A DNA stretch of 64,000 nucleotides from CAZTCJ01 sp964612085 (GCA_964612085.1 CAZTCJ010000004.1:38306-102305), one strand, 5' to 3'; numbered from the stretch's first letter, positions 47,059 to 56,021 are shown. The notes: generated by a model not told the origin, from the sequence alone. A program made the numbers and translations.

Positions 47059-47874
47059 TCAATGGGCGACCCTTCGATTAAAACGCTGGGAAATCATCGG
47101 GCTGTAGGTCCGGCCCACACGGATTTCCTCGCCCGACTCCATGATCAGCAAATGGCCGCCATGGGCGGTGAAGCGCAGCTCGCGCACCTTGGTCTGATTG
47201 ATGATGGCCGAGCGGTGCACCCGGAGGAATTTGGCCGGATCGAGCTTGGCTTCGAGCGCCTTCATGGTCTCGCGCACCAGGAAGGTCCGGTCGGGCACAT
47301 AGATGCAGACATAATCGCGCACCGCCCGGATCCATTCAATCTTGGCCACGTCGAGCCGCGTCACCCGGCCCCGGTCCTTGATCCAGAACTCGTCCTCGTA
47401 GTGGCCGCTGCTGTTCAGAAGATCGCTCAGGCGCTCGTTCAAATCCTCGCCCGCGCCGTCGCGCAGCTCGCGCACCAGACCCCAGAGATCCTCCGCCTGG
47501 GCCGACAGGGTCTTCTGGTCGATCATGCGCCTTGCCCGGTCGATCGACTTGCCCAAGCGTTCCGCCTCCACCGGTTTCAGCAGATAATCAACCGCATGGG
47601 CCTCGAAGGCGCGGATGGCGAATTTGTCGTAGGCGGTCACGAACACGATGAATGGGCCATTTTCCGTGTCCAGCGTTTCGACGAGATCGAACCCGTCCAT
47701 CAAGGGCATGCGCACATCGAGAAACACGATGTCGGGGCGGATGTCCTTGATCTTCTTGAGAGCCTCTTCGCCGTTCTGGCAGGTGCCTTCAACAGCGATA
47801 TCCGGAAATTTCTCCAGACAAACCATCAGCCGGGTGACGGCCAGCGGTTCGTCGTCGACGATGAGCGCACGCAT
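47059..47874 (-). CDS. LytTR-type response regulator
   Basis: A 271-residue cytoplasmic transcription regulator. REC domain with ALIVDDEP, the phosphoacceptor VFLDVRMP (Asp53), VTAYD and the Lys in YLLKP; C-terminal LytTR DNA-binding domain (about 165-265) with IEWIRAVRDYVCIYV and FLRVHRSAIIN. It starts two bases after the stop of the histidine kinase gene on the same strand, so both form one two-component unit. LytTR regulators bind direct repeats; I saw no obvious pair upstream of the kinase. Confidence 0.94.
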   Translation of the reverse strand: MRALIVDDEPLAVTRLMVCLEKFPDIAVEGTCQNGEEALKKIKDIRPDIVFLDVRMPLMDGFDLVETLDTENGPFIVFVTAYDKFAIRAFEAHAVDYLLKPVEAERLGKSIDRARRMIDQKTLSAQAEDLWGLVRELRDGAGEDLNERLSDLLNSSGHYEDEFWIKDRGRVTRLDVAKIEWIRAVRDYVCIYVPDRTFLVRETMKALEAKLDPAKFLRVHRSAIINQTKVRELRFTAHGGHLLIMESGEEIRVGRTYSPMISQRFNRRVAH

Positions 47875-47876
47875 GA

Positions 47877-49076
47877 TTACTGTCCCTCTTTATCGTCATC
47901 ATCAGAGCCGGGCAGGGCTTCTTCCGCCGGCAGCCGGAAGGTGATCTCGAGCCCTTTTGGTTCGAGATTGCGGATGTCGAGGCTGGCGCGGCCTTCATAG
48001 ACGCGCTCCAGCCGGTTCATGGTGTTGCGCAAGCCCACGCCGGACTGGCGCAGGCTCCCCATCATGGGTTCGCGCAGACCCGGCCCGGTGTCGGAAATGG
48101 CGATCTCCAGGGTTTCGCCGTCGCGCCGCGCCGCGATGCCGAGGGTGCCGCCATTATCGCTGTTGGCGATGGCGTGTTTGAGCGCGTTTTCGATGATGGG
48201 CTGAACGAGCAGGCTCGGTACCAGGCAGGAAAGGGCCGCCGGATCGATGGTGCGTTCGATCTTCAAGCGGTCGCCGAAGCGTTCCTTCTCGATATCGAGA
48301 TAAAGGCCCAAAGCCCACAACTCCTTGCTGAGCGGCACCTTTGTGAGCGGATCGCTGTCCAGGGTATGGCGCAGGAACTTGCTCAATGCCAGGATCATAT
48401 TCTCCGCCCGTCCGTTCTCTTTGGTCAAGACGAGGGCGGACAATGCGTTCAGCGTATTGAACAAAAAATGCGGGTTGAGTTGATAGCGCAGCATCATCAA
48501 TTGTGATTTATGCGCTAGGGCTGCGGCTTCCGCCGCCCGCACCCGTTCTTCCTGGAAGCGGCGGCTATAGTCCAGACCCAGATAAATGCCGCCCCACGAC
48601 ACCAGCACCCAAACGTTCAAGAACGCCTGCCAACCGCCTTCAAGCGCTATGGCGCGGAACAGCCCGATCTCTTCCTTGAGCTTGAAGAATTCGCCTGTGA
48701 AAAGCGCGTTGCCGAACGCTTCCACCGAGCCCAGCAGGATCCCGCCGATGACCGCCAGAACGCCCAGAAGGGCGATCTGCTGGTTGATCCGCGCGCCCGT
48801 GGCACGGCGCATGATCAGCCACAGGACATAGGTCAGGATGATGCCGGCAATCATGACGATGACGCGCAGCCAGAGGGCGGTCCAGAAGGAGCCGACCGCG
48901 ATGCCGAAGGCCGAGCGGACCACCAGATAGCCGCCCCACATCATGAGCAGACTGATCCAGAACGTGCGGTGCGCGCCGGGCACGGGCCAGCGGAATCCCC
49001 GCGCGCGAGGATTTACCGTTTCCAGCACCGGCTTGACGCCTGCCGGGTCCGTATCGCGCGTCTCCGCATAAGCCAT
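47877..49076 (-). CDS. LytS-type membrane sensor histidine kinase
   Basis: About 399 residues: four or five N-terminal membrane segments (about 30-180) and a cytoplasmic kinase of the His_kinase (LytS/YehU) type. Seen: the phosphoacceptor LRYQLNPHFLFNTLNALSAL, VPSLLVQPIIENALKHAI (N box) and ISDTGPGLRE (G1). The ATG at 49076 is chosen over a TTG 51 bases upstream because the latter lacks a ribosome site. It is the partner of the LytTR regulator directly downstream. Signal unknown. Confidence 0.92.
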   Translation of the reverse strand: MAYAETRDTDPAGVKPVLETVNPRARGFRWPVPGAHRTFWISLLMMWGGYLVVRSAFGIAVGSFWTALWLRVIVMIAGIILTYVLWLIMRRATGARINQQIALLGVLAVIGGILLGSVEAFGNALFTGEFFKLKEEIGLFRAIALEGGWQAFLNVWVLVSWGGIYLGLDYSRRFQEERVRAAEAAALAHKSQLMMLRYQLNPHFLFNTLNALSALVLTKENGRAENMILALSKFLRHTLDSDPLTKVPLSKELWALGLYLDIEKERFGDRLKIERTIDPAALSCLVPSLLVQPIIENALKHAIANSDNGGTLGIAARRDGETLEIAISDTGPGLREPMMGSLRQSGVGLRNTMNRLERVYEGRASLDIRNLEPKGLEITFRLPAEEALPGSDDDDKEGQ

Positions 49077-49265
49077 TGTTCCATCCGCCTGCCAACCAGT
49101 GCCTATGATACGGGGCCTTTTTGACAAAGGCGCCCCCGCTGATCGCCCATACTACGCCATTTGTCTCATGCATCGGCGTTCGTCGCGGTTTTTCCGCGCT
49201 CGGTCTCAGGCCATCGGACGATCAGGAGGCCGGGGTCAGAGGCGGTGCAAGGACGGGGCCGGGTC

Positions 49266-49394
49266 TCAGACCGCGCAGGCGACGCAGCGGGCGGCCGCCG
49301 GATCGATCTCCAGGCGTTTGACGGGAATGGGCTCGCCGCACTCCGTGCAGAAACCATACGCGCCGTTTTGGGCGGCAGGGCTTTGGCGTTTCAC
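49266..49394 (-). CDS. small DksA/TraR-type C4 zinc finger
   Basis: A short frame of 42 codons, found by reading the strand directly. It encodes GAYGFCTECGEPIPVKRLEI followed by DPAAARCVACAV, which is the complete C-terminal zinc finger of TraR/DksA: C-x2-C, 17 residues, C-x2-C, with the YGxCxxCG and RL-x-x-P landmarks. The usual coiled coil is absent. A GTG start is at 49394; a TTG 33 bases upstream is the only other option before a stop. It may be a mini-TraR or the remnant of a longer gene. It reads away from the cytochrome gene. Confidence 0.55.
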   Translation of the reverse strand: MKRQSPAAQNGAYGFCTECGEPIPVKRLEIDPAAARCVACAV

Positions 49395-49425
49395 GTCACA
49401 CTTCAATGCGGACGGAATTTGGAAC

Positions 49426-49440
49426 AAAAGTGAAACTTTT
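49426..49440. promoter_or_regulatory. inverted repeat between zinc-finger and cytochrome genes
   Basis: AAAAGT, three bases, ACTTTT form a perfect palindrome 54 bases before the cytochrome start and 32 bases before the zinc-finger start. It is suited to bind a dimeric regulator of one or both genes. TTGATA at 49444 could be a -35 element of the cytochrome gene. Confidence 0.3.
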
Positions 49441-49493
49441 CAGTTGATATGGTAAGGCTTATGGTTAAGCGACCACTGACAAGGGGACACTCA

Positions 49494-50114
49494 ATGACCA
49501 GGACTGCCATTTCCATGACCACTGTTTGCGCTTTGTTCGCCCTCATGGGCTGCCAGGAGGAAAGCGCCACCACGACGCAGAATACCGAAGCGACGGCGTC
49601 TCAGGAGCAAACGGACGCCGGCCAGACGGGCGATGCGCCCGCCGAACCGCCCGCAGCCCCTGCGGATCCGGAGCCTGCTGACGAGGGCATTGCTGAGCAG
49701 GACATGGCGGCCGATGCGCCGGAAGAGACGGCCCCTGCCGAAGAACTCGCGCCGGGCGAAACGGATGTGGCCATGGCCGATATGGGCGGCGATCCCGATC
49801 GCGGGCGGCGTGTGTTCGGCCAATGCATGGCCTGCCATGTGGTGCAGGAAGGCATGAACCGGGTCGGGCCGTCGCTCTACAATGTGGTGGGCCGCGCTGC
49901 CGCGAGCGTGGAGAGCTTCCGGGGCTATTCCCAGGCCATGAAGGACTCCGGCATTGTCTGGACGGAAGAAACCCTCGATCCGTATCTGGAAAATCCGCGC
50001 GCGGTGGTGCCCGGCGGCAGCATGGCCTTTGCGGGCCTGCGGAACCCGCAGGACCGGGCGGATGTGATCGCCTATCTGCGGGCCAATTCGCCCGATGCGC
50101 CGCCTCAGGAATAA
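49494..50114 (+). CDS. membrane-anchored cytochrome c (lipoprotein)
   Basis: A 206-residue protein. The lipobox (ALFALMGCQE) puts it in the periplasm attached to a membrane; about 85 acidic, Pro/Ala-rich residues form a spacer; the C-terminal class I cytochrome c domain has the haem site GQCMACHV and a distal-Met region GGSMAFAG. It resembles small cytochrome c552-like electron carriers on a flexible leash. AAGGGGA precedes the ATG at 49494. Its stop overlaps the start of the acetyltransferase by one base. I know no functional link between the two. Confidence 0.9.
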   Translation: MTRTAISMTTVCALFALMGCQEESATTTQNTEATASQEQTDAGQTGDAPAEPPAAPADPEPADEGIAEQDMAADAPEETAPAEELAPGETDVAMADMGGDPDRGRRVFGQCMACHVVQEGMNRVGPSLYNVVGRAAASVESFRGYSQAMKDSGIVWTEETLDPYLENPRAVVPGGSMAFAGLRNPQDRADVIAYLRANSPDAPPQE

Positions 50115-50602
50115 TGCAGCGCGGCAACGCCATCGCCATACGCACACTCGGTCCGGCGGATAGGGATTTGTTCCGCCGGATGCTGACTTTGTTCGGTGAG
50201 GTGTTCGAGGAGCCCGGCACATATATCCACGCCCAGCCGGATGATGCCTATATCGACGCTCTGTTACGCGGCGATCAGCTCATCGCTCTGGTGGCGCTTG
50301 AGGACGAGACCGTGATCGGCGCTTTGGCGGCCTATGAGCTGAAGAAATTCGAACAGGCCCGCAGCGAGATCTATATCTACGATCTGGCCGTGGACACGCG
50401 CCACCGGCGCAAGGGCGTGGCCACGGCGCTCATCGAAGAGACAACACGGATCGCCGCCCAGCGCGGGGCCTGGACTGTGTTCATTCAAGCTGAACAGGGC
50501 GATGAGCCGCCCATCGCGCTTTACTCGAAGCTCGGCACCCGCCAGGAGGTGCTCCACTTCGATATCGCGCCCTCCCATCGGCAGGCGGACGAACCAGCTT
50601 AA
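50114..50602 (+). CDS. AAC(3)-I family aminoglycoside N-acetyltransferase homologue
   Basis: A 162-residue GNAT acetyltransferase. The stretch GALAAYELKKFEQARSEIYI followed by YDLAVDTRHRRKGVATALI corresponds closely to AAC(3)-Ia, the integron gentamicin/fortimicin-resistance enzyme, including the acetyl-CoA loop RHRRKGVATALI and the end YSKLGTRQEVLHFDI. Known AAC(3)-I enzymes acetylate the 3-amino group of 2-deoxystreptamine. Here it is chromosomal, translationally coupled (TAATG) to a cytochrome c and not associated with any integron part, so it may be an ancestral or housekeeping member. Activity on drugs is untested. Confidence 0.88.
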   Translation: MQRGNAIAIRTLGPADRDLFRRMLTLFGEVFEEPGTYIHAQPDDAYIDALLRGDQLIALVALEDETVIGALAAYELKKFEQARSEIYIYDLAVDTRHRRKGVATALIEETTRIAAQRGAWTVFIQAEQGDEPPIALYSKLGTRQEVLHFDIAPSHRQADEPA

Positions 50603-51612
50603 TCCGTCACCGCGTTATGCCATTCCAGGAACGTGCCCCGGCTCAAGGCGGCGGCCTGGATCTCCGCGAGCGCCTTGTTGGCGGCGTCCGACAGGCGGGT
50701 ATTAGGATGCACCGGGCGGCGCAGAGGCCTTGTCCCTTGCGGCATGGCCATGATCTCGGCAATGGCGCGGGGGATGTCCATAACATCCGTCGTCTGACCG
50801 CCGCTCATGAACCGTTGGGCCAGGTCATTGTGGAAGGCATAAGCCTCCATGCGTTCCTCATCCACCCGGGATAGAATATCGGCGATATAGCGCCGGCCGT
50901 TCTCCCAGATCTTGGTGGGATAGCCGCCGGGCTGGATGATCGTGACCTCGACCCCGAAGGGCACCAGCTCATAGGCCATGGCCTCGAACATGGCTTCGAC
51001 CCCGAATTTGGTGGCCGAATACAGGCCGACCACGGGGAACAGAAACCGTCCGAGCTGGGAGGATACGGCGAAGATCTGGCCGGAGCCTTGGGCGCGCATG
51101 TTCGGCAGGACGGCCCGGGCCATGCGCTGATAGCCGTAGAGATTGGTGTCGAAAATGAGCCGCGTGGCGTCCATGTCGTTGATCTCGACGGCGCCGGTCA
51201 GGCCGATTCCGGCATTGTTGACGAGCACGTCGATGGCGCCGCCCGCGATCTCTTCCGCTTCAGCCACGCCGGAGGCCACCTGGCCGTCGTCCGTCACGTC
51301 GATTTCGACAATGGAGAGCTTGAGATCTTCTTCCTCAGCGATCTGCGCAAGTTCTTGCGCTTCCGGACGATTGCCGCCGTCCAGATTGCGCATGGAGGCG
51401 ATCACGGTGGCGCCGAGGCGCGCCAGATGGAGCGCCGTCACCCGTCCGAAGCCGGAGCTTGTGCCGGTGATCAGCACGGATTTTTTGGTGAAATCCGGCA
51501 CGCTGGCCGCTTCTTCCGCAATGCTCGCCTTGGGCATCATGGCGAGGGTGGCAAGGGCGGAGGCGCCGCCCAGAAGGGCGCGGCGGCTCGGACGGAAGGG
51601 CGTGTTGGGCAT
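50599..51612 (-). CDS. Tat-exported SDR family oxidoreductase
   Basis: About 337 residues. An N-terminal twin-arginine signal (PSRRALLGGASALATLAMM) is unusual for an SDR, which normally is cytoplasmic. The SDR core is otherwise classical: TGTSSGFG cofactor loop, NNAGIG, the Ser in FAVSSQLG and YSATK (Tyr/Lys). A folded, cofactor-loaded enzyme could be exported by Tat. The shared four-base convergent overlap with the acetyltransferase and the ATG at 51612 fit. Substrate unknown. Confidence 0.85.
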   Translation of the reverse strand: MPNTPFRPSRRALLGGASALATLAMMPKASIAEEAASVPDFTKKSVLITGTSSGFGRVTALHLARLGATVIASMRNLDGGNRPEAQELAQIAEEEDLKLSIVEIDVTDDGQVASGVAEAEEIAGGAIDVLVNNAGIGLTGAVEINDMDATRLIFDTNLYGYQRMARAVLPNMRAQGSGQIFAVSSQLGRFLFPVVGLYSATKFGVEAMFEAMAYELVPFGVEVTIIQPGGYPTKIWENGRRYIADILSRVDEERMEAYAFHNDLAQRFMSGGQTTDVMDIPRAIAEIMAMPQGTRPLRRPVHPNTRLSDAANKALAEIQAAALSRGTFLEWHNAVTD

Positions 51613-51708
51613 GGATGGCCTCACGGTTTTCGAAGGGGCTGAGAAAGCCCGGGCGCGTCAACGCCCAGGCCTTTCCGGTTCCTGAATGCCGATGGGCGGT
51701 CGGCCCAC

Positions 51709-54237
51709 TCAGCGCAGCCTGTCCGCGACCCCGTCCACGGTCTCGCGCAAGGCGGCGATGCGCTTGGCCGCCATGGCGTCCTTGTCGTCCGTGTCGAGCG
51801 TTTCGGCGAGATCCTCAAGCGTTTCGGCCAGATCCCGGTCCTTGCGCACGCGGCGGCCGAACTTGCCCTTGGCCTCTTCCAGGGCTTTGGTCCAGGCCTC
51901 CGCCTCATCCGCCGTGAAGGTCTCGCTGCGGACCAACTGGTCCACATAGGCGAGCGCGATCACCGGATGGTCCGGCCACGTCACCTGGAACTGTTGTTGC
52001 GGATTGAAGATCTCGCCCTGATCGGCCAGCTTGGCCGCCGCGATTTCGTTCTCGCTCAAGTATTCGCTCGGGGTCAGCTCGAAGACATCCAGACCCCGGA
52101 CGATCTCCGTGCCGTAGATCTTGCCGTCATACCAGTAGGTCGACCAGTAACCGCCCAGGATCAGTTTCTCCTCATGCAGAGGACCCCGGTCGAAATAGGC
52201 GATTTCCACCGGGTTCGATGAGTCGGTGAAATCGCTGATGGACATGCCGCCCTGATACCAGGCCTGGACGAAGATGTCCCGGCCGGGAACGGGAACGATA
52301 GAGCCGTTATGGGCGACACAGTTTTCCTGTTCGGTCTGGGGCACCGGGATCTTGTAATAGCTCCGGAATACCATTTGGCGATCGATGATATCGTAGATCG
52401 CATTGGCGCCCCACTCGCGGGAATCGTAGGTCCGGCAACGCGCCCGGGAGCCGCCGCCCCATTCATCCGTAAACAGCACTTTCGTGCCGTCATTGTTCAG
52501 TGTCGCGGAATGCCAGTAGGCAAAGCCCTTATCGACCACTTCGTCGATCCGGGTGGGCTTGCGCGGGTCGGAAATGTCGAAAATGATTCCGTTGCCGGAA
52601 CACGCACCCGCCGCGATACCTGCATCCGGGAACACGGTGATGTCGTGGCATTCATCTGTGGGCCGCGTGTCCTGGGTGTCCTCGCCATGGTCGCCGCCGC
52701 GCCACAGGCCCGCCAGACGGCCGGTCTCCGGATCGGCGAAGACCGCCGGGCTATCGACGATCCGCGCTTTGGCGGGATCGTCCACGGGAATTTCGATGAC
52801 ATCGATGCGGAAGAGGGCCGTGCGCTCGTCGCCCGCGATATCGCCGATGCAGCCTTCCAGCTCCTCTTCGTCCCGCACGGAGGCCGTCCCGGAATTATAG
52901 ACGATGATCTTGCCGTCCTCGTCCGGGCCGGAGACCACCGAATGGGTGTGGGAGCCCCGGCAGGTCTGCACCTGGCCCACCTGAACCGGACGGCGCAGAT
53001 TGCTGATGTCGAAAATCCGCAGGCCCCGGAAGCGGTCCTTGCTGATGTCGTCCGGCACGCCTTGCAGGCCGCAATCCACCCGGCCGCGGGTCTGTTCCAC
53101 CGACATGATGAGCAGATCGCCGACGATCGAGACATCCCCCTGGCCGCCCGGGCAGACCACGGAACTGATCAGGTCCGGCGCGCGGTTGTCGCGCAGGCGA
53201 TAGATGTTAAAGCCGTGATAATTGCCCACCACCATCACGTCCTTGGAAAAGGCCAGATCGGTGTTGGAGAAGCTCAGAAGCGGGGAGCGCTCGCCCCATT
53301 CGGTGTCCTCATTGGACTGATCGTCCTCGCGGGCTTCGTCGCCGTCCTCGGCCGCATCCGGTTCTTCCGGCGCATCCTCGGCCTCGGCCTTGTCCTTGGC
53401 GTCCTTGTCCTCCTCATCGTCCTTGGGCGGCTTGATCGGCGGCACGCCCGAGGGATTACGCGGATCGAAAAAGCCCGGCGGCTTGGGTAGGGAGGCCACT
53501 TTCTCCAGGTTCAGGATGGCCTCGCCCGCATCCCGGAAGCCCGGCGCAAGACTGGCGCGGGGATCGGGCGACAGGCTCGCCAGCAGTGCGTTCATCCGCT
53601 CGATTTCCGTCGTTTGATCGTTGATGACGTCGTTGACGAACTCGAACAGCACCGGGTCGTAGGCCGATCCGGGCTTTTCCAGCAGCTCCTCGGCCATGGT
53701 GACCGCGCCGTCATGGTGCGTGATCATCAGTTCCAGGAACAGCTTGTCGAAATCGGTGCCTTCCGCTTCGGCCAGTGCTTTCATCTGGGCGGGCGTCGCC
53801 ATGCCCATCTCGGCCATGCGCTTCATGTCGTGCATGCCGCCATGGGAATCCTTTTCCGGATCGGGGGCCATCTGGCCGCGCTCGCGCAACCAGTCCTGCA
53901 TGAAGGCGATTTCATCGGCCTGGGTGGCGTCGATGCGCCCGGCCAGATCGACGATTTCCTCGCGGTTGGTGCGGTCCTCGACGAGCGCCGCCATTTCCAG
54001 GGCCTGGTAATGGTGCGGGATCATTTCCTGAAGGAAGACCACATCGTCAGGCGAGAAGCGGGTATCGGCCACTTTGCTCGCCTCTTCGGCGCTCAGCCGT
54101 TCGGACGGCTGGCCCGGCGCGCCCGGCTTGACGATGGGCGCGTTCTGCGCCGAGGCCAACGTGGCAGCGCCGATCAGGCAGGAAGCGGCACAGGCGCTCA
54201 TAAGCAAACGGGCGCGGAAAGCGGTCAAAAAGGCCAT
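51709..54237 (-). CDS. large secreted DUF305 / LVIVD-repeat protein
   Basis: An 842-residue exported protein. Signal peptide (to about 30), a DUF305 ferritin-like helical domain with two HH motifs (EMIPHHYQALEMA and MITHHDGAVTMAEELL), typical metal sites, an acidic linker (about 270-325), then LVIVD-type beta-propeller repeats (LRIFDISNLRRPVQVGQV, IIFDISDPRKPTR, DFTDSSNPVEIAYF). No enzyme motif is seen. DUF305 alone is known from copper-related gene clusters; the propeller fusion is found in marine and soil bacteria. The start ATG at 54237 gives a signal peptide; an upstream frame extension does not. Confidence 0.85.
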   Translation of the reverse strand: MAFLTAFRARLLMSACAASCLIGAATLASAQNAPIVKPGAPGQPSERLSAEEASKVADTRFSPDDVVFLQEMIPHHYQALEMAALVEDRTNREEIVDLAGRIDATQADEIAFMQDWLRERGQMAPDPEKDSHGGMHDMKRMAEMGMATPAQMKALAEAEGTDFDKLFLELMITHHDGAVTMAEELLEKPGSAYDPVLFEFVNDVINDQTTEIERMNALLASLSPDPRASLAPGFRDAGEAILNLEKVASLPKPPGFFDPRNPSGVPPIKPPKDDEEDKDAKDKAEAEDAPEEPDAAEDGDEAREDDQSNEDTEWGERSPLLSFSNTDLAFSKDVMVVGNYHGFNIYRLRDNRAPDLISSVVCPGGQGDVSIVGDLLIMSVEQTRGRVDCGLQGVPDDISKDRFRGLRIFDISNLRRPVQVGQVQTCRGSHTHSVVSGPDEDGKIIVYNSGTASVRDEEELEGCIGDIAGDERTALFRIDVIEIPVDDPAKARIVDSPAVFADPETGRLAGLWRGGDHGEDTQDTRPTDECHDITVFPDAGIAAGACSGNGIIFDISDPRKPTRIDEVVDKGFAYWHSATLNNDGTKVLFTDEWGGGSRARCRTYDSREWGANAIYDIIDRQMVFRSYYKIPVPQTEQENCVAHNGSIVPVPGRDIFVQAWYQGGMSISDFTDSSNPVEIAYFDRGPLHEEKLILGGYWSTYWYDGKIYGTEIVRGLDVFELTPSEYLSENEIAAAKLADQGEIFNPQQQFQVTWPDHPVIALAYVDQLVRSETFTADEAEAWTKALEEAKGKFGRRVRKDRDLAETLEDLAETLDTDDKDAMAAKRIAALRETVDGVADRLR

Positions 54238-54401
54238 GGATCTACCCCTGAAATCGTCTCGGTTCTCAACCAAAGCCCTTATTAAGGCCTTGAATGACCG
54301 AAAAGGGAAGGGGCTGTCGCACCGTCCGCTCATAAGGATGTTGATCCGGAGGATCGCGGCTGGCAGGGAAACCGTGTGTTCTTTCAGAACGTGCGGATCC
54401 C

Positions 54402-55262
54402 ATGCTGAAGGATTATGAGCTGACCATCGCCACGCTGCTGCGGGTGTTTCGCGGACGCATTGCCCTGACCTGGGCGATGATCCTGTGCGAGACCACCCTG
54501 ATGGCGCTGATCCCGCTGTTCATCGGCTTCGCCATTGACGGCCTTCTGGCGGGACGCCAGCAGGAGCTGTGGCATCTGGCGGGGCTTATGGGGGCCTTGA
54601 TCGCCGTCGCCGTCCTGCGCCGGGTCTATGACACCAGGGTCTACGGCACGATCCGGGTGGAGTTGGGCAAGGCGCTGGCGTTGCGCTCGGGCGGCCTGCC
54701 GGTTTCGACCCTGAACGCCCGGCTCGGCATGAGCCGGGAACTGGTCGATTTCCTGGAGCAGATTTTGCCCGAGGCCATGGCCGGGGCTGTGCAACTGGTC
54801 GTCGCGGTCATCATCCTCTACGCCTTTTCGCCCTGGCTGGCGCTGGCGGGCGGCGTGGCGGTCCTGGCCATGGCGCTGATTTACGCCCTGTTCCACCGCC
54901 GCTTTTACAGCCTGAACAGCGCGCTTAATCAGCAGACGGAAAAGCAGGTCACCATTCTGGAGGGGCGCAAGGCGCGGCCGACGCTTGTGCATCTCTTGCA
55001 TCTGCGCCGTCTGGAAGTCCGGCTGTCGGACACAGAAGCCCTGTTATACGGCGCGATCTTCATCGTTTTGTTGAGTTTTATTCTGTTCAATCTCTGGTAT
55101 GCGGCGAGCGAACTCGAGATCACCGTCGGCACGATCTTCTCGATCATCAGCTATTCATGGGAGTTTGTTGAAAGTGCCTTGGCCCTGCCCATCACGCTGC
55201 AGAGCTGGTCGCGCCTGTCCGAAATCATGCGCCGGCTCAACACCCGTATCGATGCCCTATAG
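54402..55262 (+). CDS. ABC transporter six-transmembrane domain protein without ATPase
   Basis: A 286-residue protein with the six-span domain of ABC exporters: IPLFIGFAIDGLL, the long intracellular-loop helices (SRELVDFLEQILPEAMAG) and SIISYSWEFVESALALP. It stops where the ATP-binding domain would begin, and no separate ATPase gene is adjacent. Stand-alone six-TM ABC proteins are a recognised group; how they are powered is not clear. They could pair with a distant ATPase or act as receptors. Single gene. Confidence 0.78.
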   Translation: MLKDYELTIATLLRVFRGRIALTWAMILCETTLMALIPLFIGFAIDGLLAGRQQELWHLAGLMGALIAVAVLRRVYDTRVYGTIRVELGKALALRSGGLPVSTLNARLGMSRELVDFLEQILPEAMAGAVQLVVAVIILYAFSPWLALAGGVAVLAMALIYALFHRRFYSLNSALNQQTEKQVTILEGRKARPTLVHLLHLRRLEVRLSDTEALLYGAIFIVLLSFILFNLWYAASELEITVGTIFSIISYSWEFVESALALPITLQSWSRLSEIMRRLNTRIDAL

Positions 55263-55394
55263 ACAGTCCCGCAAGGGCGTCACGATCTGAATAGGGGCGG
55301 CAGTGAGCACAGTCCAGCGAACGCGTTCCGTCAGAACTGTGTCCTCAACCCCAAACCGCCATGGAACAGCCCCTTTCGTCTTTGTCCGTCTTAT

Positions 55395-56021
55395 TTAGTC
55401 TCCGGCGACGGAAGGGCCGTTCTCGACGACGAACTGGACCTCGTTTTTTCTGCCCGATGCGGCGCTGCCATAGCCAGAGTCGAAGACGGCATAGATCGGC
55501 CCTTTGATCACGGTCAAGCCCTGGTCGGCAATCCATTGCTCCAGGGCCGCCGTGGCCGCTTCTTGATCTGACGCATACGGACCGTTGAGTTCCACCGCCG
55601 CGATCCGGCGGGCGGGAACGCGCTCCAGCCTGACACGCGGATCGGTGGGGCGGGGCAGGGTTTCCCAGGTGAAATCGTCGGGCATGACGAAGGAAACATC
55701 GTAGGATCCTTCATCCGTCTTGCTGCGGGTCACCGGCACCGTCATCCCGATTTCCACCGGCTCGCGCAACACAGGAGTGGTCATGGAGATGCCGGAGGCG
55801 GACTCGTTGGCACCGGTGATATAGGCGGCCAAAGGATCGAATGCTTTGCGCATGGCCATACGTTCGCTGCTTTCGACAGTGACAGTTGCAAGAATAATCT
55901 CCGAATAATCGCGTACGGTGAAATTACCGTCCCGCACCACGATTTCGCTTGCCGGCTCGGGATACTCTGCCGCCATAGCCACGCCCCCGATCAAACAGGC
56001 GATCAACCCTAGAATGCGCAT
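55395..56021 (-). CDS. SOUL family haem-binding protein, exported
   Basis: A 208-residue protein with a short signal peptide (1-17, ending AMAAE) and a SOUL/HBP domain: VVRDGNFTVRDYSEIILATV, SGISMTTPVLREPVEIGMTVPV and RIAAVELNGPYA fit the family. SOUL proteins bind haem or tetrapyrroles loosely. ACGGAG stands before the ATG. Divergent from the MarR-family gene with about 155 bases in between, so MarR may control it (inference). Confidence 0.85.
   Translation of the reverse strand: MRILGLIACLIGGVAMAAEYPEPASEIVVRDGNFTVRDYSEIILATVTVESSERMAMRKAFDPLAAYITGANESASGISMTTPVLREPVEIGMTVPVTRSKTDEGSYDVSFVMPDDFTWETLPRPTDPRVRLERVPARRIAAVELNGPYASDQEAATAALEQWIADQGLTVIKGPIYAVFDSGYGSAASGRKNEVQFVVENGPSVAGD

Noticed and set aside
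46919..47107. 62-codon plus-strand frame near the LytTR regulator
   Set aside because: A strong terminator lies inside it and it runs into the antisense of the regulator gene.
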